Shown here piece by piece: positions 38,067 through 47,076 of a stretch of DNA of 64,000 nucleotides. The position numbers and the translations under genes were made by a program. This stretch comes from Rhodanobacter sp. (GTDB lineage: Bacteria > Pseudomonadota > Gammaproteobacteria > Xanthomonadales > Rhodanobacteraceae). The notes beneath the pieces are model-generated. The model worked only from the letters and a program-made list of their open reading frames with translations, was not told where the DNA came from and ran no database searches. Location of the stretch: contig SCRM01000007.1 of NCBI GenBank assembly GCA_004298045.1, positions 62,001 through 126,000 on the forward strand, read 5' to 3'. Within the stretch, counting starts at the first letter, position 1, and each line of letters begins with the position of its first letter.

Positions 38067-38336
38067 ATGCACCTCTCACCCCCTCTGCGTACGACGTCGG
38101 CCACCGTGATGGATTGCGCCCATGTCGTGCTGGACCCGACCCACTTGAAACGCACGCTGTTGATCGCCTTCGTGGTCGGCAGTTGGTTGAACCTGTTCAA
38201 CCACGCGGATGCGTTGCTCCACGGCGCGATGAATGCACCCCTCGCGGTCAAGCTGGCGCTGAATTACCTGACGCCATTCGTGGTGTCCAACGCGGGCCTT
38301 CTCGCACGTCAAAGGCAGCGGCGCGATGTCGATTGA
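38067..38336 (+). CDS. nrtS: NrtS-like nitrate/nitrite transporter
   Basis: A small membrane protein of up to 89 residues with two hydrophobic helices. HLKRTLLIAFVVGSWLNLFN and ALNYLTPFVVSNAGLL resemble the NrtS family of short nitrate/nitrite transporters. The second ATG (38109) gives 75 residues and starts closer to the family region; no clear ribosome site supports either. It is transcribed against doxX, and nothing nearby explains a nitrate link. Confidence 0.65.
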   Translation: MHLSPPLRTTSATVMDCAHVVLDPTHLKRTLLIAFVVGSWLNLFNHADALLHGAMNAPLAVKLALNYLTPFVVSNAGLLARQRQRRDVD

Positions 38337-38400
38337 CTCCGTGCGCAGCACGCCCGCATGTGCGGAGTCCCGGATTTCACTGGATCGAAGCCGACACCGA

Positions 38401-38913
38401 TCACGCGGGGCTCCCGTTCCTCCGATGAAGATGCCGCCAGCGCCGCCACACGGCATCGAGCAGCGCGTCCAGCGAAAGTTTGCCCGGCCCGAACGCGATC
38501 ACCGCCATCAGCATCAGGCCCCAGACCTTGTGGTCGGCGAACTCGGCCGTGTCAAAGAGTCCGTGCCAGAAACCGTGCGGCCACAGGTCGGGGAATGACG
38601 AGAACGCGATGATGTTGTAGATGAACAGGAACAGTGCAAACGGTCGGCCGAGCAGGCCGAACGCGAGGAACCACGGCACGATCAACTCAACCCAGGTGCC
38701 AAGCACTGCCGCGACATCGGACGGCAGCAGCGGCACGTGGTACATGCTTTCGAACAGGAACTGCGTTCCCGTCGGATCCTCGAACTTGACCACGCCGGCG
38801 TGCCAGAACGCCAGCGCCACCCAGATCCGCATGAGCAGCAGCGTCGGTGGCCCGAGCCAGGCCTGCAGCTCGTCGGCGGTGCGCCGGTAGCCGGTTTCCA
38901 CGCACGGGATCAT
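38401..38913 (-). CDS. DoxX-family membrane protein of the bufferin operon
   Basis: A 170-residue protein with four membrane helices (LLLMRIWVALAFWHAGVVKF, VELIVPWFLAFGLLG, LFLFIYNIIAFSS, GLMLMAVIAFGPGKLSLD), the DoxX pattern. ATG 38911-38913 overlaps the stop of bufC (ATGA). DoxX proteins are common last members of bufferin operons, where their role may be redox or membrane support for maturation (family knowledge; function not established). Confidence 0.9.
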   Translation of the reverse strand: MIPCVETGYRRTADELQAWLGPPTLLLMRIWVALAFWHAGVVKFEDPTGTQFLFESMYHVPLLPSDVAAVLGTWVELIVPWFLAFGLLGRPFALFLFIYNIIAFSSFPDLWPHGFWHGLFDTAEFADHKVWGLMLMAVIAFGPGKLSLDALLDAVWRRWRHLHRRNGSPA

Positions 38914-39728
38914 CGGCACGATACCGACTCCCTCAAGTTGTCGTTCGGAACTGAACCGACGATCAGCCCCCGTTGGGCCAAGGTGCCCAGGCAGGCCGGT
39001 TGGTCGAAGGCGGGATCGATGGCGCGTGCCGCCGTGTTGCTGCGCACCAGCGTCGCGCCGCGTGCCAGTGCTTCGATGCAGGCGAAACTCGCGGCGTCCA
39101 GCGCCGCCATCGCGACCTCGCCGTCTTCGCGCCACAGCAGCACGTTCTCGCCGGTGTCGGGCAACTGGAGGCCCTCCTCGCCGGGCGCCATCGCGTACCG
39201 AAAAATCGTCAGTACCGCATACGCGCTGGCAAGGCACTGCACGCTCGGGTGCAGCGTCAGCGTGCGGTCCTGCACCGCCAGCGCCCGTTCGAAGGCGGCG
39301 CTTGGCAACGCCTCGGCGTCGGCCGCCAACACCGCCCGCTGGCGCAACCATTCCAGCCGCGCGACGTCGGGCAGGTAGGGCAGCTCCCGCGCCTGCGGCA
39401 CGGTCGCGAGATAGTCGCCGAAACGGCCGCCAAAGACCTGCAGGTTGCCCGAGTGCGAGGCGTGCTCGCGCCGGTAACCGCGCGCGCACTGGTCGAAAAA
39501 GGCGCTACCGACCAGGGCCAGCACGGCCGGATACGAAGTCCGCAGCGCGCTGATCTGATTGCCCTCGCAACTGTGGCGATAGATGCGCAGCCGCGCCGCC
39601 GGCTCCAGCCCGTTCCCGGCAATCGCCTCGACCGGCCCGCACGCGTCCGGCGAGTACAGCGCGGCCATGAAGCGACGCTGGCATTCAAGCAGGGAGGGCG
39701 CGGTGGGCATCGAGCACTCCTTCGGCAT
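38910..39728 (-). CDS. bufC: BufC, bufferin maturation partner (DUF2063)
   Basis: A 272-residue protein of the HvfC/BufC family. LLECQRRFMAALYSPD near the N-terminus, RLRIYRHSCEGNQISALRTS and YPAVLALVGSAFFDQCARGY are the DUF2063 blocks; the C-terminal half is a second domain. It acts as partner of the MNIO enzyme, presenting the precursor peptide. Its start overlaps the end of bufB by 44 bases, or 26 if ATG 39710 is used. Confidence 0.92.
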   Translation of the reverse strand: MPKECSMPTAPSLLECQRRFMAALYSPDACGPVEAIAGNGLEPAARLRIYRHSCEGNQISALRTSYPAVLALVGSAFFDQCARGYRREHASHSGNLQVFGGRFGDYLATVPQARELPYLPDVARLEWLRQRAVLAADAEALPSAAFERALAVQDRTLTLHPSVQCLASAYAVLTIFRYAMAPGEEGLQLPDTGENVLLWREDGEVAMAALDAASFACIEALARGATLVRSNTAARAIDPAFDQPACLGTLAQRGLIVGSVPNDNLRESVSCR

Positions 39729-40551
39729 GCGCCGCTTCGTCCAGCAACACTTCGAGCTCGGGGATGTCCTGGTCCCATTCGATCAGGGTCGGTACCGGGC
39801 CAAACAGCGCGATCGCGTCGGCGTACAGATCCCACACGTCCGGAGCGACCCGCCGGCTGTGCGAATCGATCAGGAGCGGCACCGCAAGGTTGTCTTTGCG
39901 GGTGAACCCGGCGAGGTGGATTTCCTGGATCGCGCTGCGCGGCATCGCCCGCAGATACACCTGCGGGTCGAACCCGTGGTTGACACTGTTGACATAGATG
40001 TTGTTGACGTCGCACAGCAGCCCGCAACCGCTGCGCCTCACCGCTTCGGCGACGAACTCCCATTCGGTGTAATCGCCGCCCTCGAAACGCAGGTAGGTCG
40101 ACACGTTCTCGACCAGGATTTGCCGGCCCAGCGCGTCCTGGACCCGCCCGATCCGCGCCACGACGAGCCGCAGCGCTTCTTCGGTAAACGGCAGCGGCAG
40201 CAGGTCGTTGCTGTGCCACCCACCCACCGCACCCCAGCACAGATGTTCGGACACGAGATCCGGCTGGTAGCGATGGACTACCTCGCGCAGGCGATTGAGG
40301 TGCGCGGCATCCAGGCCATCGGCCGAGCCCAGCGACAACCCGACCCCGTGCAGGCTGAGCGGATAGTCGCGGCGGATCAGGCCCAGCGCATCGTGAAACG
40401 GCCCGCCCGCGGCGAACACGTTCTCGCTGTGGGTTTCCAGCCAGGCCACACTTGGGTGCTCGGCGAGCACCCGCATGATGTGCGGCGCACGCAGCCCGAT
40501 GCCGGCCGCAACCGGCATCGGACCCGCACCCGTGGCGACGGGATTCGTCAC
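39685..40551 (-). CDS. bufB: BufB, multinuclear iron oxidase (MNIO, DUF692)
   Basis: A 288-residue TIM-barrel enzyme of the MNIO (DUF692) family. Metal-site blocks are visible: WLETHSENVFA, LSLHGVGLSLGSADG, LVSEHLCWG, LVENVSTYLRF, CDVNNIYVNSVNHG and EIHLAGF. These enzymes use iron to modify cysteines of precursor peptides; in bufferins, thiooxazole groups result. The gene starts with GTG 11 bases after bufA, which encodes the matching precursor. ATG 40518 is an alternative start. Confidence 0.95.
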   Translation of the reverse strand: MTNPVATGAGPMPVAAGIGLRAPHIMRVLAEHPSVAWLETHSENVFAAGGPFHDALGLIRRDYPLSLHGVGLSLGSADGLDAAHLNRLREVVHRYQPDLVSEHLCWGAVGGWHSNDLLPLPFTEEALRLVVARIGRVQDALGRQILVENVSTYLRFEGGDYTEWEFVAEAVRRSGCGLLCDVNNIYVNSVNHGFDPQVYLRAMPRSAIQEIHLAGFTRKDNLAVPLLIDSHSRRVAPDVWDLYADAIALFGPVPTLIEWDQDIPELEVLLDEAAHAEGVLDAHRALPA

Positions 40552-40562
40552 GGCCTACGCCC

Positions 40563-40895
40563 TCACGCCTTGGTCAGGCTGCCACCGGCGATCTTGGTGC
40601 ACAGCCCGGCCGGCATCGCCACGAAGGCGCTGGGATCACTCGCCTTGCTGTCCTGCCCGGCGCAGGAATGCCCCGGCGACTGGCAGTCATTCTTGTACGC
40701 TGCATTGACGCCATAGCAGGGAGCGAACTTGTCCTTCTTCATCATCGTCATGGTCTTTTGCTGCTGCATCTTCATCATCGCGGGCGTCATCTGCATGTGG
40801 CCCGCCTCCTGGGCCATGGCGGTGGACGCGAGCGAAGCGAAACCCAGCGTGATGGCACAGGCAAGGGTGGTCTTGAGAAGTCGACTGCTGTTCAT
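40563..40895 (-). CDS. bufA: BufA bufferin precursor with Met-rich segment
   Basis: A 110-residue precursor of the BufA1 (DUF2282) type. Residues 1-28 are a signal peptide ending AMA. The core has four cysteines (60, 71, 78, 99) in FAPCYGVNAAYKNDC, GHSCAGQD and PAGLCTKIAGG, the family pattern. Bufferins bind copper in the periplasm after the MNIO/BufC pair modifies cysteines. Unusually, residues 33-52 (HMQMTPAMMKMQQQKTMTMM) hold eight methionines and a histidine, a likely extra Cu(I) site. ATG 40893-40895 has GGAG about seven bases upstream. A promoter shared with the sigma gene lies at 40938-40967. Confidence 0.92.
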   Translation of the reverse strand: MNSSRLLKTTLACAITLGFASLASTAMAQEAGHMQMTPAMMKMQQQKTMTMMKKDKFAPCYGVNAAYKNDCQSPGHSCAGQDSKASDPSAFVAMPAGLCTKIAGGSLTKA

Positions 40896-40937
40896 GAAGC
40901 ATCTCCGTGGATGGGACCTGGATGGCCCCTGCCCCCT

Positions 40938-40967
40938 ATAGAGGCGGCGGGGAGACAAAAGGATTCA
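40938..40967 (-). promoter_or_regulatory. Putative ECF promoter of the bufferin operon
   Basis: Minus-strand TGAATCCTTT (40958-40967) and GCCGCCTCTAT (40938-40948) repeat the blocks upstream of the sigma gene with exactly the same spacing. A start near 40930 would give a leader of about 35 bases before bufA. Confidence 0.75.
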
Positions 40968-41076
40968 GGGCTTCTGCACACGCGTTGCAGCACCCCGTCG
41001 CCACTTTCCTCAAGAAACTGGCGAAGCCAGCATGCTGCCGGCACAACCACGGGCGTAGAAGAAGCCCCGCAATTCA

Positions 41077-41958
41077 ATGGCAATCCCACCGTACCTCGGC
41101 CGGCTGGGCTGCACGGCGACCAGTCGGCGCCTGCTCGCGCATGGTCTGGTCGATGCGGATGGCCAGCGTCGCCAGCTTGCCCGCGTAATCCGGACGGTCG
41201 TCGGTCAGATTCGGCGCCCACGCCGCGCTGGTGGCAAGGTCGCGCGGACCCTGAGCGGCGGACTGCGCGGCAGCTTTGCCGACGGCCACGTGCACTGGAA
41301 CGTTTCGCCGTACTACACCCGCGTCGACAACGACATCCTCACGATCTTCACCGGCGGCAGTCTGCAGGGCTATTTCGCCAACGTGCCGCGAACGCTGCGC
41401 AAGGGCGTGGACCTCGGCATCGGTGGCGGGCTCGGCGGGTTGGAGTGGCAAGCCAACTACAGCGTCATCGACGCGACCTACGGCACGCCCTTCGTCGAGC
41501 TGGCCGCGGACAATTCCAGTGCCGACCGCGATGGCGCCATCCATGTGGTGCCGGGCGATCGACTGCCCGGCGTGCCGCGCAACGTGTTCACCCTCTCCGT
41601 CGAATACCGCCTGACCGCTCAGTGGTCGCTCGGCGGCAACCTGCGTGCGCTGTCCAGCCAGTATGCGACCGGCGACGACAACAACCAGGACCGCCATGGC
41701 CCGGTACCCGGCCATGCGGTCGTCAACCTGGACCTGCATTACCGCGCTTCGCGATCGCTCACCTTGTTCGTGGAGGTCGACAACGTGTTCGACCACCGCT
41801 ACTTCATCAGCGGCCAGTTGAGCGACAACGTCTTCGATTCGCCGAACCGGCTGATCGACACTACCGGGCCGGGCACCTCCACCCTGTTCGTGGTGCCGGG
41901 TGCACCCCGTGGCTGGTTCGTCGGTTTGCGTTACGACTTTGGAAAGGAAAAAAGCTGA
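41077..41958 (+). pseudogene. TonB-dependent receptor, C-terminal fragment
   Basis: From about 41236 the frame encodes the end of a receptor beta-barrel: VARTLSGGLRGSFADGHVHW, PYYTRVDNDILTIFT, GVPRNVFTLSVEYRL, FVEVDNVFDHRYFISG and the final GWFVGLRYDFG. No signal peptide, TonB box or plug precedes it; the first 50 codons look non-homologous. About two thirds of a receptor is therefore missing. Its stop overlaps the start of the next, intact receptor gene (TGATG), so the reading frame has stayed open. Confidence 0.75.
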
Positions 41959-44150
41959 TGTCCGTCTTCGTGTTCCTCCGGCTCTCCGACGGTGCTGCCG
42001 CGCCGCATGCCCAGACGCTGCGCCGGACTGCGCTGGCACTGGCGTTGGTCGTCGCGGCCGTGCCGTCGGCGTTCGCGCAATCGCCGCCCCCGAAGAAGGC
42101 CACCCCGAAGCAGCTTCCCGTGATCGTGGTGACCGCCACCCGCATGCCCGAGCCGGCCTTCGACATCCCGGCCTCGATCAGCGCGGTGGGGATCGGCCAC
42201 ATCGACGATGCCACGCCCGGCATCAATGCCTCCGAATACCTGCGCCAAGTGCCCGGCGTGCTGGCGCGCGACCGCCAGAACTACGCACAGGACGAGCAGA
42301 TCTCCATCCGCGGCTTCGGCTCGCGCTCGACCTTCGGCGTGCGTGGCGTGCGCCTGTACACCGACGGCATCCCGGCGACGATGCCGGACGGCCAGGGCCA
42401 GGTGTCGAATTTCGACTTCGGCGGGGCGGACCGGATCGAAGTGCTGCGCGGCCCGTTCTCGGCGTTGTACGGCAACTCCTCCGGCGGCGTCGTCCAACTC
42501 TTCACCGCGGACGGCAGCCAGCCGTCCGAACTGCTTGGCAACTTCGGCCTCGGCAGCGATGGTGCCTGGCGCGCCGATGTGGGCGCGCGCGGCACGCGGG
42601 GCGGGTTCGGCTACAACCTCGATCTGTCCGATTTCCACACCAACGGCTTCCGTCGCCACAGCCGGGCCCAGCGCACCAACGGCAACGCCAAGCTCGACTG
42701 GAAAATTGGCGCGGGCGGGAAGCTGACGGTGCTGCTCAACACGGTTTCGCTGCCGCAGACGCAGGACCCGCAAGGCCTCACCTGGGCCCAGTACAGGGCC
42801 GATCCGCGCCAGGCTGCGCCCGCCTCCCTCGCCTACAACACCCGCAAGAGCGTGCACCAGTGGCAGGGCGGTGCGGTGTTCACCCAGCAGCTTGACGCGC
42901 ACCAGAGCGTGCGTGCGCTGGTGTACTACGGCCAGCGTGGCGTCCGGCAATTCCTCTCGATCCCGCCGGCAGCGCAGAAGAGCCCCCTGAGCTCGGGCGG
43001 GGTCGTCGACCTGCATACGATCTACCAGGGCACCGACCTGCGCTGGATGTGGTCCGGCGACCTCGCCGGGCGGCCGCTGAACTTCTCCGCGGGCGTGGCG
43101 TACGACGACGAGGCCCAGCACCGCAACGGCTACGACAATTTCGTAGGCACGACGCTCGGGGTCGCGGGCGCGCTGCGGCGCGACGAACAGGACAACGTCT
43201 ACAACATCGACGAGTACGCGCAGGGAACATGGAAGTTCGCGGATCGCTGGTCGCTCACCCTCGGCGCGCGGCACAGCGTGGTGCGTTTCAGCTCGGCCGA
43301 TTTCTACGTCACCGGCAAGAATCCGGACGACAGCGGCCGGGTCGCCTACGGTTCCACCAACCCGGTCGCGGGACTGATGTTCGACACCGGCGCGCGCTGG
43401 CACCTGTACGCGTCCTACGGCACCGGGTTCGAGACTCCGACGTTCAGCGAGATCGGCTACCGCCCGAACGGCAAGTCCGGCCTGAACTTGAGTCTGCGCC
43501 CGTCCCGGTCGAAGAATGGCGAGATCGGTTCGAAATGGAGCTTCGACGATGGCGGCAGGCTGGATCTTGCGCTGTTCGACGCCAACAGCCGCAACGAGAT
43601 CGCGGTACTGTCGAGCAGCGGCGGACGCACCATCTACCAGAACGTCGGCGCCGCGCGTCGGCGCGGCGCGGAACTCGGGCTGCAGTTGCCACTCGGCGAT
43701 GCCTGGCGGCTGGATGCCACGTACACTTGGCTGCAAGCACAATTCCGCAGCGCGTTCGGCGATTGTGCCGGCCCGTCCGGATGCAGGGTCGCGGCCGGCA
43801 CGCGCTTGCCGGGGGTACCCCGCCAGTGGCTGCACGCAGGGCTCCGCTGGGGTGGGACCGTCGGCTGGCACGCGGGCATCAGCGTCGACGCGGCCGGTGC
43901 CGTCAGCGCCGACGACGCTGATACGCTGAGGGCTCCAGGCTACGCCATCGCCGGCGTGAACGGAGGTTACACGTTTGATTCCGAGCGCTACCAGATCGCA
44001 CCCTTCGTGCGGGCCGACAACCTGTTCGACCGCAAGTACGTCGGCTCGGTGATCGTCAACCAGGCCAGCGGCGCCAGCTTCGAGCCGGCGACAGGGCGCA
44101 CGTTCTGGGCCGGGGTGACGGTCGCCCTGCGCCGGGCCGGCAGCGAATGA
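41958..44150 (+). CDS. FecA-like TonB-dependent receptor
   Basis: A 730-residue outer-membrane receptor. A long signal region (TALALALVVAAVPSAFA) precedes a TonB box-like VIVVTATRMPEPAFD and the plug: ASEYLRQVPGVLARDR, ISIRGFGSRSTFGVRGVRLY, DRIEVLRGPFSALYGNSSGG. The barrel ends with FWAGVTVALRRAGSE, not the usual terminal aromatic. Plug features match iron-complex receptors; the ligand is unknown. ATG 41958 follows AAGGAAAAAAGCTG and overlaps the stop of the receptor fragment. It lies near the bufferin operon but is transcribed away from it. Confidence 0.9.
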   Translation: MSVFVFLRLSDGAAAPHAQTLRRTALALALVVAAVPSAFAQSPPPKKATPKQLPVIVVTATRMPEPAFDIPASISAVGIGHIDDATPGINASEYLRQVPGVLARDRQNYAQDEQISIRGFGSRSTFGVRGVRLYTDGIPATMPDGQGQVSNFDFGGADRIEVLRGPFSALYGNSSGGVVQLFTADGSQPSELLGNFGLGSDGAWRADVGARGTRGGFGYNLDLSDFHTNGFRRHSRAQRTNGNAKLDWKIGAGGKLTVLLNTVSLPQTQDPQGLTWAQYRADPRQAAPASLAYNTRKSVHQWQGGAVFTQQLDAHQSVRALVYYGQRGVRQFLSIPPAAQKSPLSSGGVVDLHTIYQGTDLRWMWSGDLAGRPLNFSAGVAYDDEAQHRNGYDNFVGTTLGVAGALRRDEQDNVYNIDEYAQGTWKFADRWSLTLGARHSVVRFSSADFYVTGKNPDDSGRVAYGSTNPVAGLMFDTGARWHLYASYGTGFETPTFSEIGYRPNGKSGLNLSLRPSRSKNGEIGSKWSFDDGGRLDLALFDANSRNEIAVLSSSGGRTIYQNVGAARRRGAELGLQLPLGDAWRLDATYTWLQAQFRSAFGDCAGPSGCRVAAGTRLPGVPRQWLHAGLRWGGTVGWHAGISVDAAGAVSADDADTLRAPGYAIAGVNGGYTFDSERYQIAPFVRADNLFDRKYVGSVIVNQASGASFEPATGRTFWAGVTVALRRAGSE

Positions 44151-44270
44151 CGCACGGACGTCAATGATTGCGCCCACGCTGTCCGATTTCCGCCAGCCGT
44201 ATCCGCCTCAGGGGTTGTCGCTTCACCGGGTCCAAGCCAACCGATCACCAGGCGTCACGCAGGAGGCAAC

Positions 44271-46190
44271 ATGAACGCGAAACATGCCGCACCGGGTACC
44301 TATCAGAGCACCTACGACGAGTCCATCAGACACCCGGAAACGTTCTGGGCCAAACTCGCCGAAGAGATCGTCTGGACCAGGCGCTGGACGCGGGTGCTCG
44401 ACGACTCCCGCAAGCCGTTCTACCGCTGGTTCCTGGGTGGCGAGCTGAACACCTGCTACAACTGTCTCGACCGCCATGTCGAAGGTGGCAGGGCGGAACA
44501 ACTCGCGCTCGTGTACGACAGCCCGCTGGCCAATACCGTTCGCAAGTTCACCTATCGTGAGCTGCGCGACGAGACGGCACGCTGCGCGGGCGCCCTGCGC
44601 AACCTCGGCGTCCGCCGTGGCGACACCGTCATCGTCTACATGCCGATGGTGCCGGAGGCGGTGATGGCGATGCTCGCGTGCGCGCGCATCGGCGCCGTGC
44701 ATTCGGTGGTGTTCGGCGGTTTCGCGGCACCGGAACTGGCCAAGCGCATCGTGGATGCCAAGCCGCGGGTGGTGATCTCCGCGTCCTGCGGTTTGCTGCC
44801 CGGACAAGCCGTGCCGTACAAGCCGATGCTCGACCAGGCCCTGCGGATCGCGGGGGCCGCGGACACCCCGTGCCTGATCCTGCAGCGCCCGCAACTCGCA
44901 GCCGAGCTCACCCCCGGACGCGACCACGACTGGGACGAGGCCATGGCCGCAGCGCAACCGGTCGAGTGCGTTGCGGTGGCTTCGACCGACCCCCTGTACA
45001 TCATCTACACCTCCGGCACCACCGGTAAACCGAAAGGAGCGGTGCGCGACCACGGCAGCCACGCGGTGGCCCTGCGCTGGTCGATGGAAGCGGTCTACGA
45101 CAGCTGGCCCGGCGACGTCTACTGGGCGGCATCCGACATCGGCTGGGTGGTCGGCCACTCCTACATCGTCTACGGTCCGCTGCTACAAGGCTGCACGACG
45201 ATCCTTTACGAAGGCAAGCCCGTGGGCACCCCGGATGCCGGCGCGTTCTGGCGGGTATGCCGGGACCATGGCGTCAACACCCTGTTCACCGCACCCACCG
45301 CATTCCGCGCCATCAAGAAAGAGGATCCGCGCGGCGAGCTGGTGAGGCAGTACGACCTGCGGAAGTTCCGGACGCTGTTTCTTGCCGGCGAGCGCGGCGA
45401 CCCGGACACCATCGAGTGGGCCCACCGGATCCTGGGGACGCCGGTCATCGACAACTGGTGGCAGACCGAGCTCGGCTGGCCCGCGATCAGTAATTGCATG
45501 GGCATCGAAGCGCTGCCGGTCAAGCCGGGTTCCGCGACCAAGCCGGTACCGGGCTTCGACATCCAGATCCTCGACGAGGGGGGCAAACGTTGCCCGCGGG
45601 GCACGGTCGGCAACCTGTCGATCAAGCTGCCCCTGCCGCCGGGAAGCCTGTACACGCTGTGGAACAATGAAGCCGGTTTCGAGAGCACCTACCTTGCGCG
45701 CTACCCGGGCTATTACCTGTCCGGCGATGCGGCCGTCGAGGACGAGGACGGCTACTACTCGGTGATGTCGCGCATCGACGACATCATCAACGTTGCCGGC
45801 CACCGCCTGTCGACCGGCGAGATGGAAGAGATCCTTTCCGCCCACGCCGACGTGGCCGAATGCGCCGTGATCGGCGCCGCCGACCCCCTCAAGGGGCAAG
45901 TACCGGTGGGCCTGGTGACGTTGAAATCCGGCGTCACCCGATCAGAGGAGGCCATCTGTCGCGAGCTGGTCGCCAGCGTGCGCGACCACATCGGTCCGGT
46001 CGCGGCGTTCAAGGACGTGAAGGTCGTCTCGCGATTGCCCAAGACCCGCTCGGGCAAGGTTTTGCGCGTCACGATGCGCACGATCGCCGATGGCACCACG
46101 ATCAAGATTCCACCCACCATCGAGGACCAGACGGTACTGCCCGAGATCACCCAAGCCCTGCAGGCACTCGGCTATCCGCGCAAGGATTGA
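44271..46190 (+). CDS. prpE: Propionyl-CoA synthetase-like acyl-CoA ligase
   Basis: A 639-residue AMP-forming ligase of the acetyl/propionyl-CoA synthetase class. The ATP loop is YIIYTSGTTGKPKG. Other landmarks are NWWQTELGWPAI, YYLSGDAAVEDEDGY and the catalytic Lys in LPKTRSGKVLR. WFLGGELNTCYNCLDRHVE and the overall length fit PrpE/ACSS3 better than Acs. It would activate propionate or a related short acid to the CoA ester. The gene stands alone between a TonB receptor and an IS relic, without the methylcitrate genes. Confidence 0.88.
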   Translation: MNAKHAAPGTYQSTYDESIRHPETFWAKLAEEIVWTRRWTRVLDDSRKPFYRWFLGGELNTCYNCLDRHVEGGRAEQLALVYDSPLANTVRKFTYRELRDETARCAGALRNLGVRRGDTVIVYMPMVPEAVMAMLACARIGAVHSVVFGGFAAPELAKRIVDAKPRVVISASCGLLPGQAVPYKPMLDQALRIAGAADTPCLILQRPQLAAELTPGRDHDWDEAMAAAQPVECVAVASTDPLYIIYTSGTTGKPKGAVRDHGSHAVALRWSMEAVYDSWPGDVYWAASDIGWVVGHSYIVYGPLLQGCTTILYEGKPVGTPDAGAFWRVCRDHGVNTLFTAPTAFRAIKKEDPRGELVRQYDLRKFRTLFLAGERGDPDTIEWAHRILGTPVIDNWWQTELGWPAISNCMGIEALPVKPGSATKPVPGFDIQILDEGGKRCPRGTVGNLSIKLPLPPGSLYTLWNNEAGFESTYLARYPGYYLSGDAAVEDEDGYYSVMSRIDDIINVAGHRLSTGEMEEILSAHADVAECAVIGAADPLKGQVPVGLVTLKSGVTRSEEAICRELVASVRDHIGPVAAFKDVKVVSRLPKTRSGKVLRVTMRTIADGTTIKIPPTIEDQTVLPEITQALQALGYPRKD

Positions 46191-46213
46191 TGCCGGTTTG
46201 ACCGCGCCGCGCG

Positions 46214-46239
46214 CGTGGCCGACGCGCCGCGCGGCCACG
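46214..46239 (+). terminator. Possible hairpin after prpE
   Basis: CGTGGCC (46214-46220) and GGCCACG (46233-46239) can pair with a 12-base loop, 24 bases after the prpE stop. No U-tract follows, so a terminator role is uncertain. Confidence 0.3.
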
Positions 46240-46298
46240 CCGGACTGGACGATCATGCGCCGGGAGGTCCCGATTGTGTCCCCTCCCACGGCGTAGCT

Positions 46299-46665
46299 TC
46301 AGGCTCGATGGCCCTGGGGCGGGTTTGAGCTGTAGGGATCAGCTCGCTTCGGGCCGCACCGGCGGGGGATTACCGTGCCGTGCGACAGCTTCATGCCGTA
46401 TCGCCTCAGGCGGCAGGCCACTGGGTCGAACCGTTGGCCAACCAGACCGTGCTTCTCCAGCAGGTGCCGGGACCTCCGCACCGTGATCTCGCCTGGTGCG
46501 CCTTCCTGGCCCAGGTCGACGCCACGTGCCGCCGCATCACCGCCGAGTCGTACAGCGCTTTCTACCACCGGATCGGGGACCGCATACCACTGCTGCAAGG
46601 TGTGGATGCGCAGCATCTACTCCAGCCCGACCGTGCGTCGGCCGCCTGCGCCCCGCTCAGGATCA
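46299..46665 (-). pseudogene. IS5-family transposase relic
   Basis: The minus frame reads MLRIHTLQQWYAVPDP, RRSRHLLEKHGL and MKLSHGTVIP, the N-terminal part of an IS5-type transposase. Upstream in the same frame GGRRTVGLE is followed by a TAG stop right before MLRIH, where intact IS5 proteins continue. The DDE catalytic domain is missing and no inverted repeats were found. This is an old fragment. Confidence 0.65.
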
Positions 46666-46679
46666 TCCGCGTAGCACGA

Positions 46680-47076
46680 TGCGATACCCGCGCACAGCGA
46701 CGCCGACGGCACCACCTGCCCCACCTCTACCGGGGAACACGTCGCACCACCTCGGCTTGCGGCGCCGCTCAAATACAGCGCTCCGCTGCATTGCTAGGAT
46801 CATTTTCTTGGAGGTCATCGGGACAATCCATCGCCGGAGCGGGGCTTCGACCACAGGGCAAAGTCAGTGTTTCTTTAATGACCTCGGGGAAAAGTCGGTT
46901 CGGTTCACCTCCGCCTGGACGTCAACCACGGGAATCGTGGGAGAGCTGGTTTTCCCTCTACCGAACGGTCAGCCTTGGCACGCCGACCCTCGCCACCCGG
47001 CCCAACTTCAATCCAATCGCGACGGAAGCGGTCCCGCGGTGGCAAACACCGTCGCGACGAACATCACGACACTGCA
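46680..47076. other. Gap without recognised gene
   Basis: About 400 bases between the IS5 relic and the GntR gene. Small open frames on both strands have no family signature. It may be debris of the same insertion event. Confidence 0.4.
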
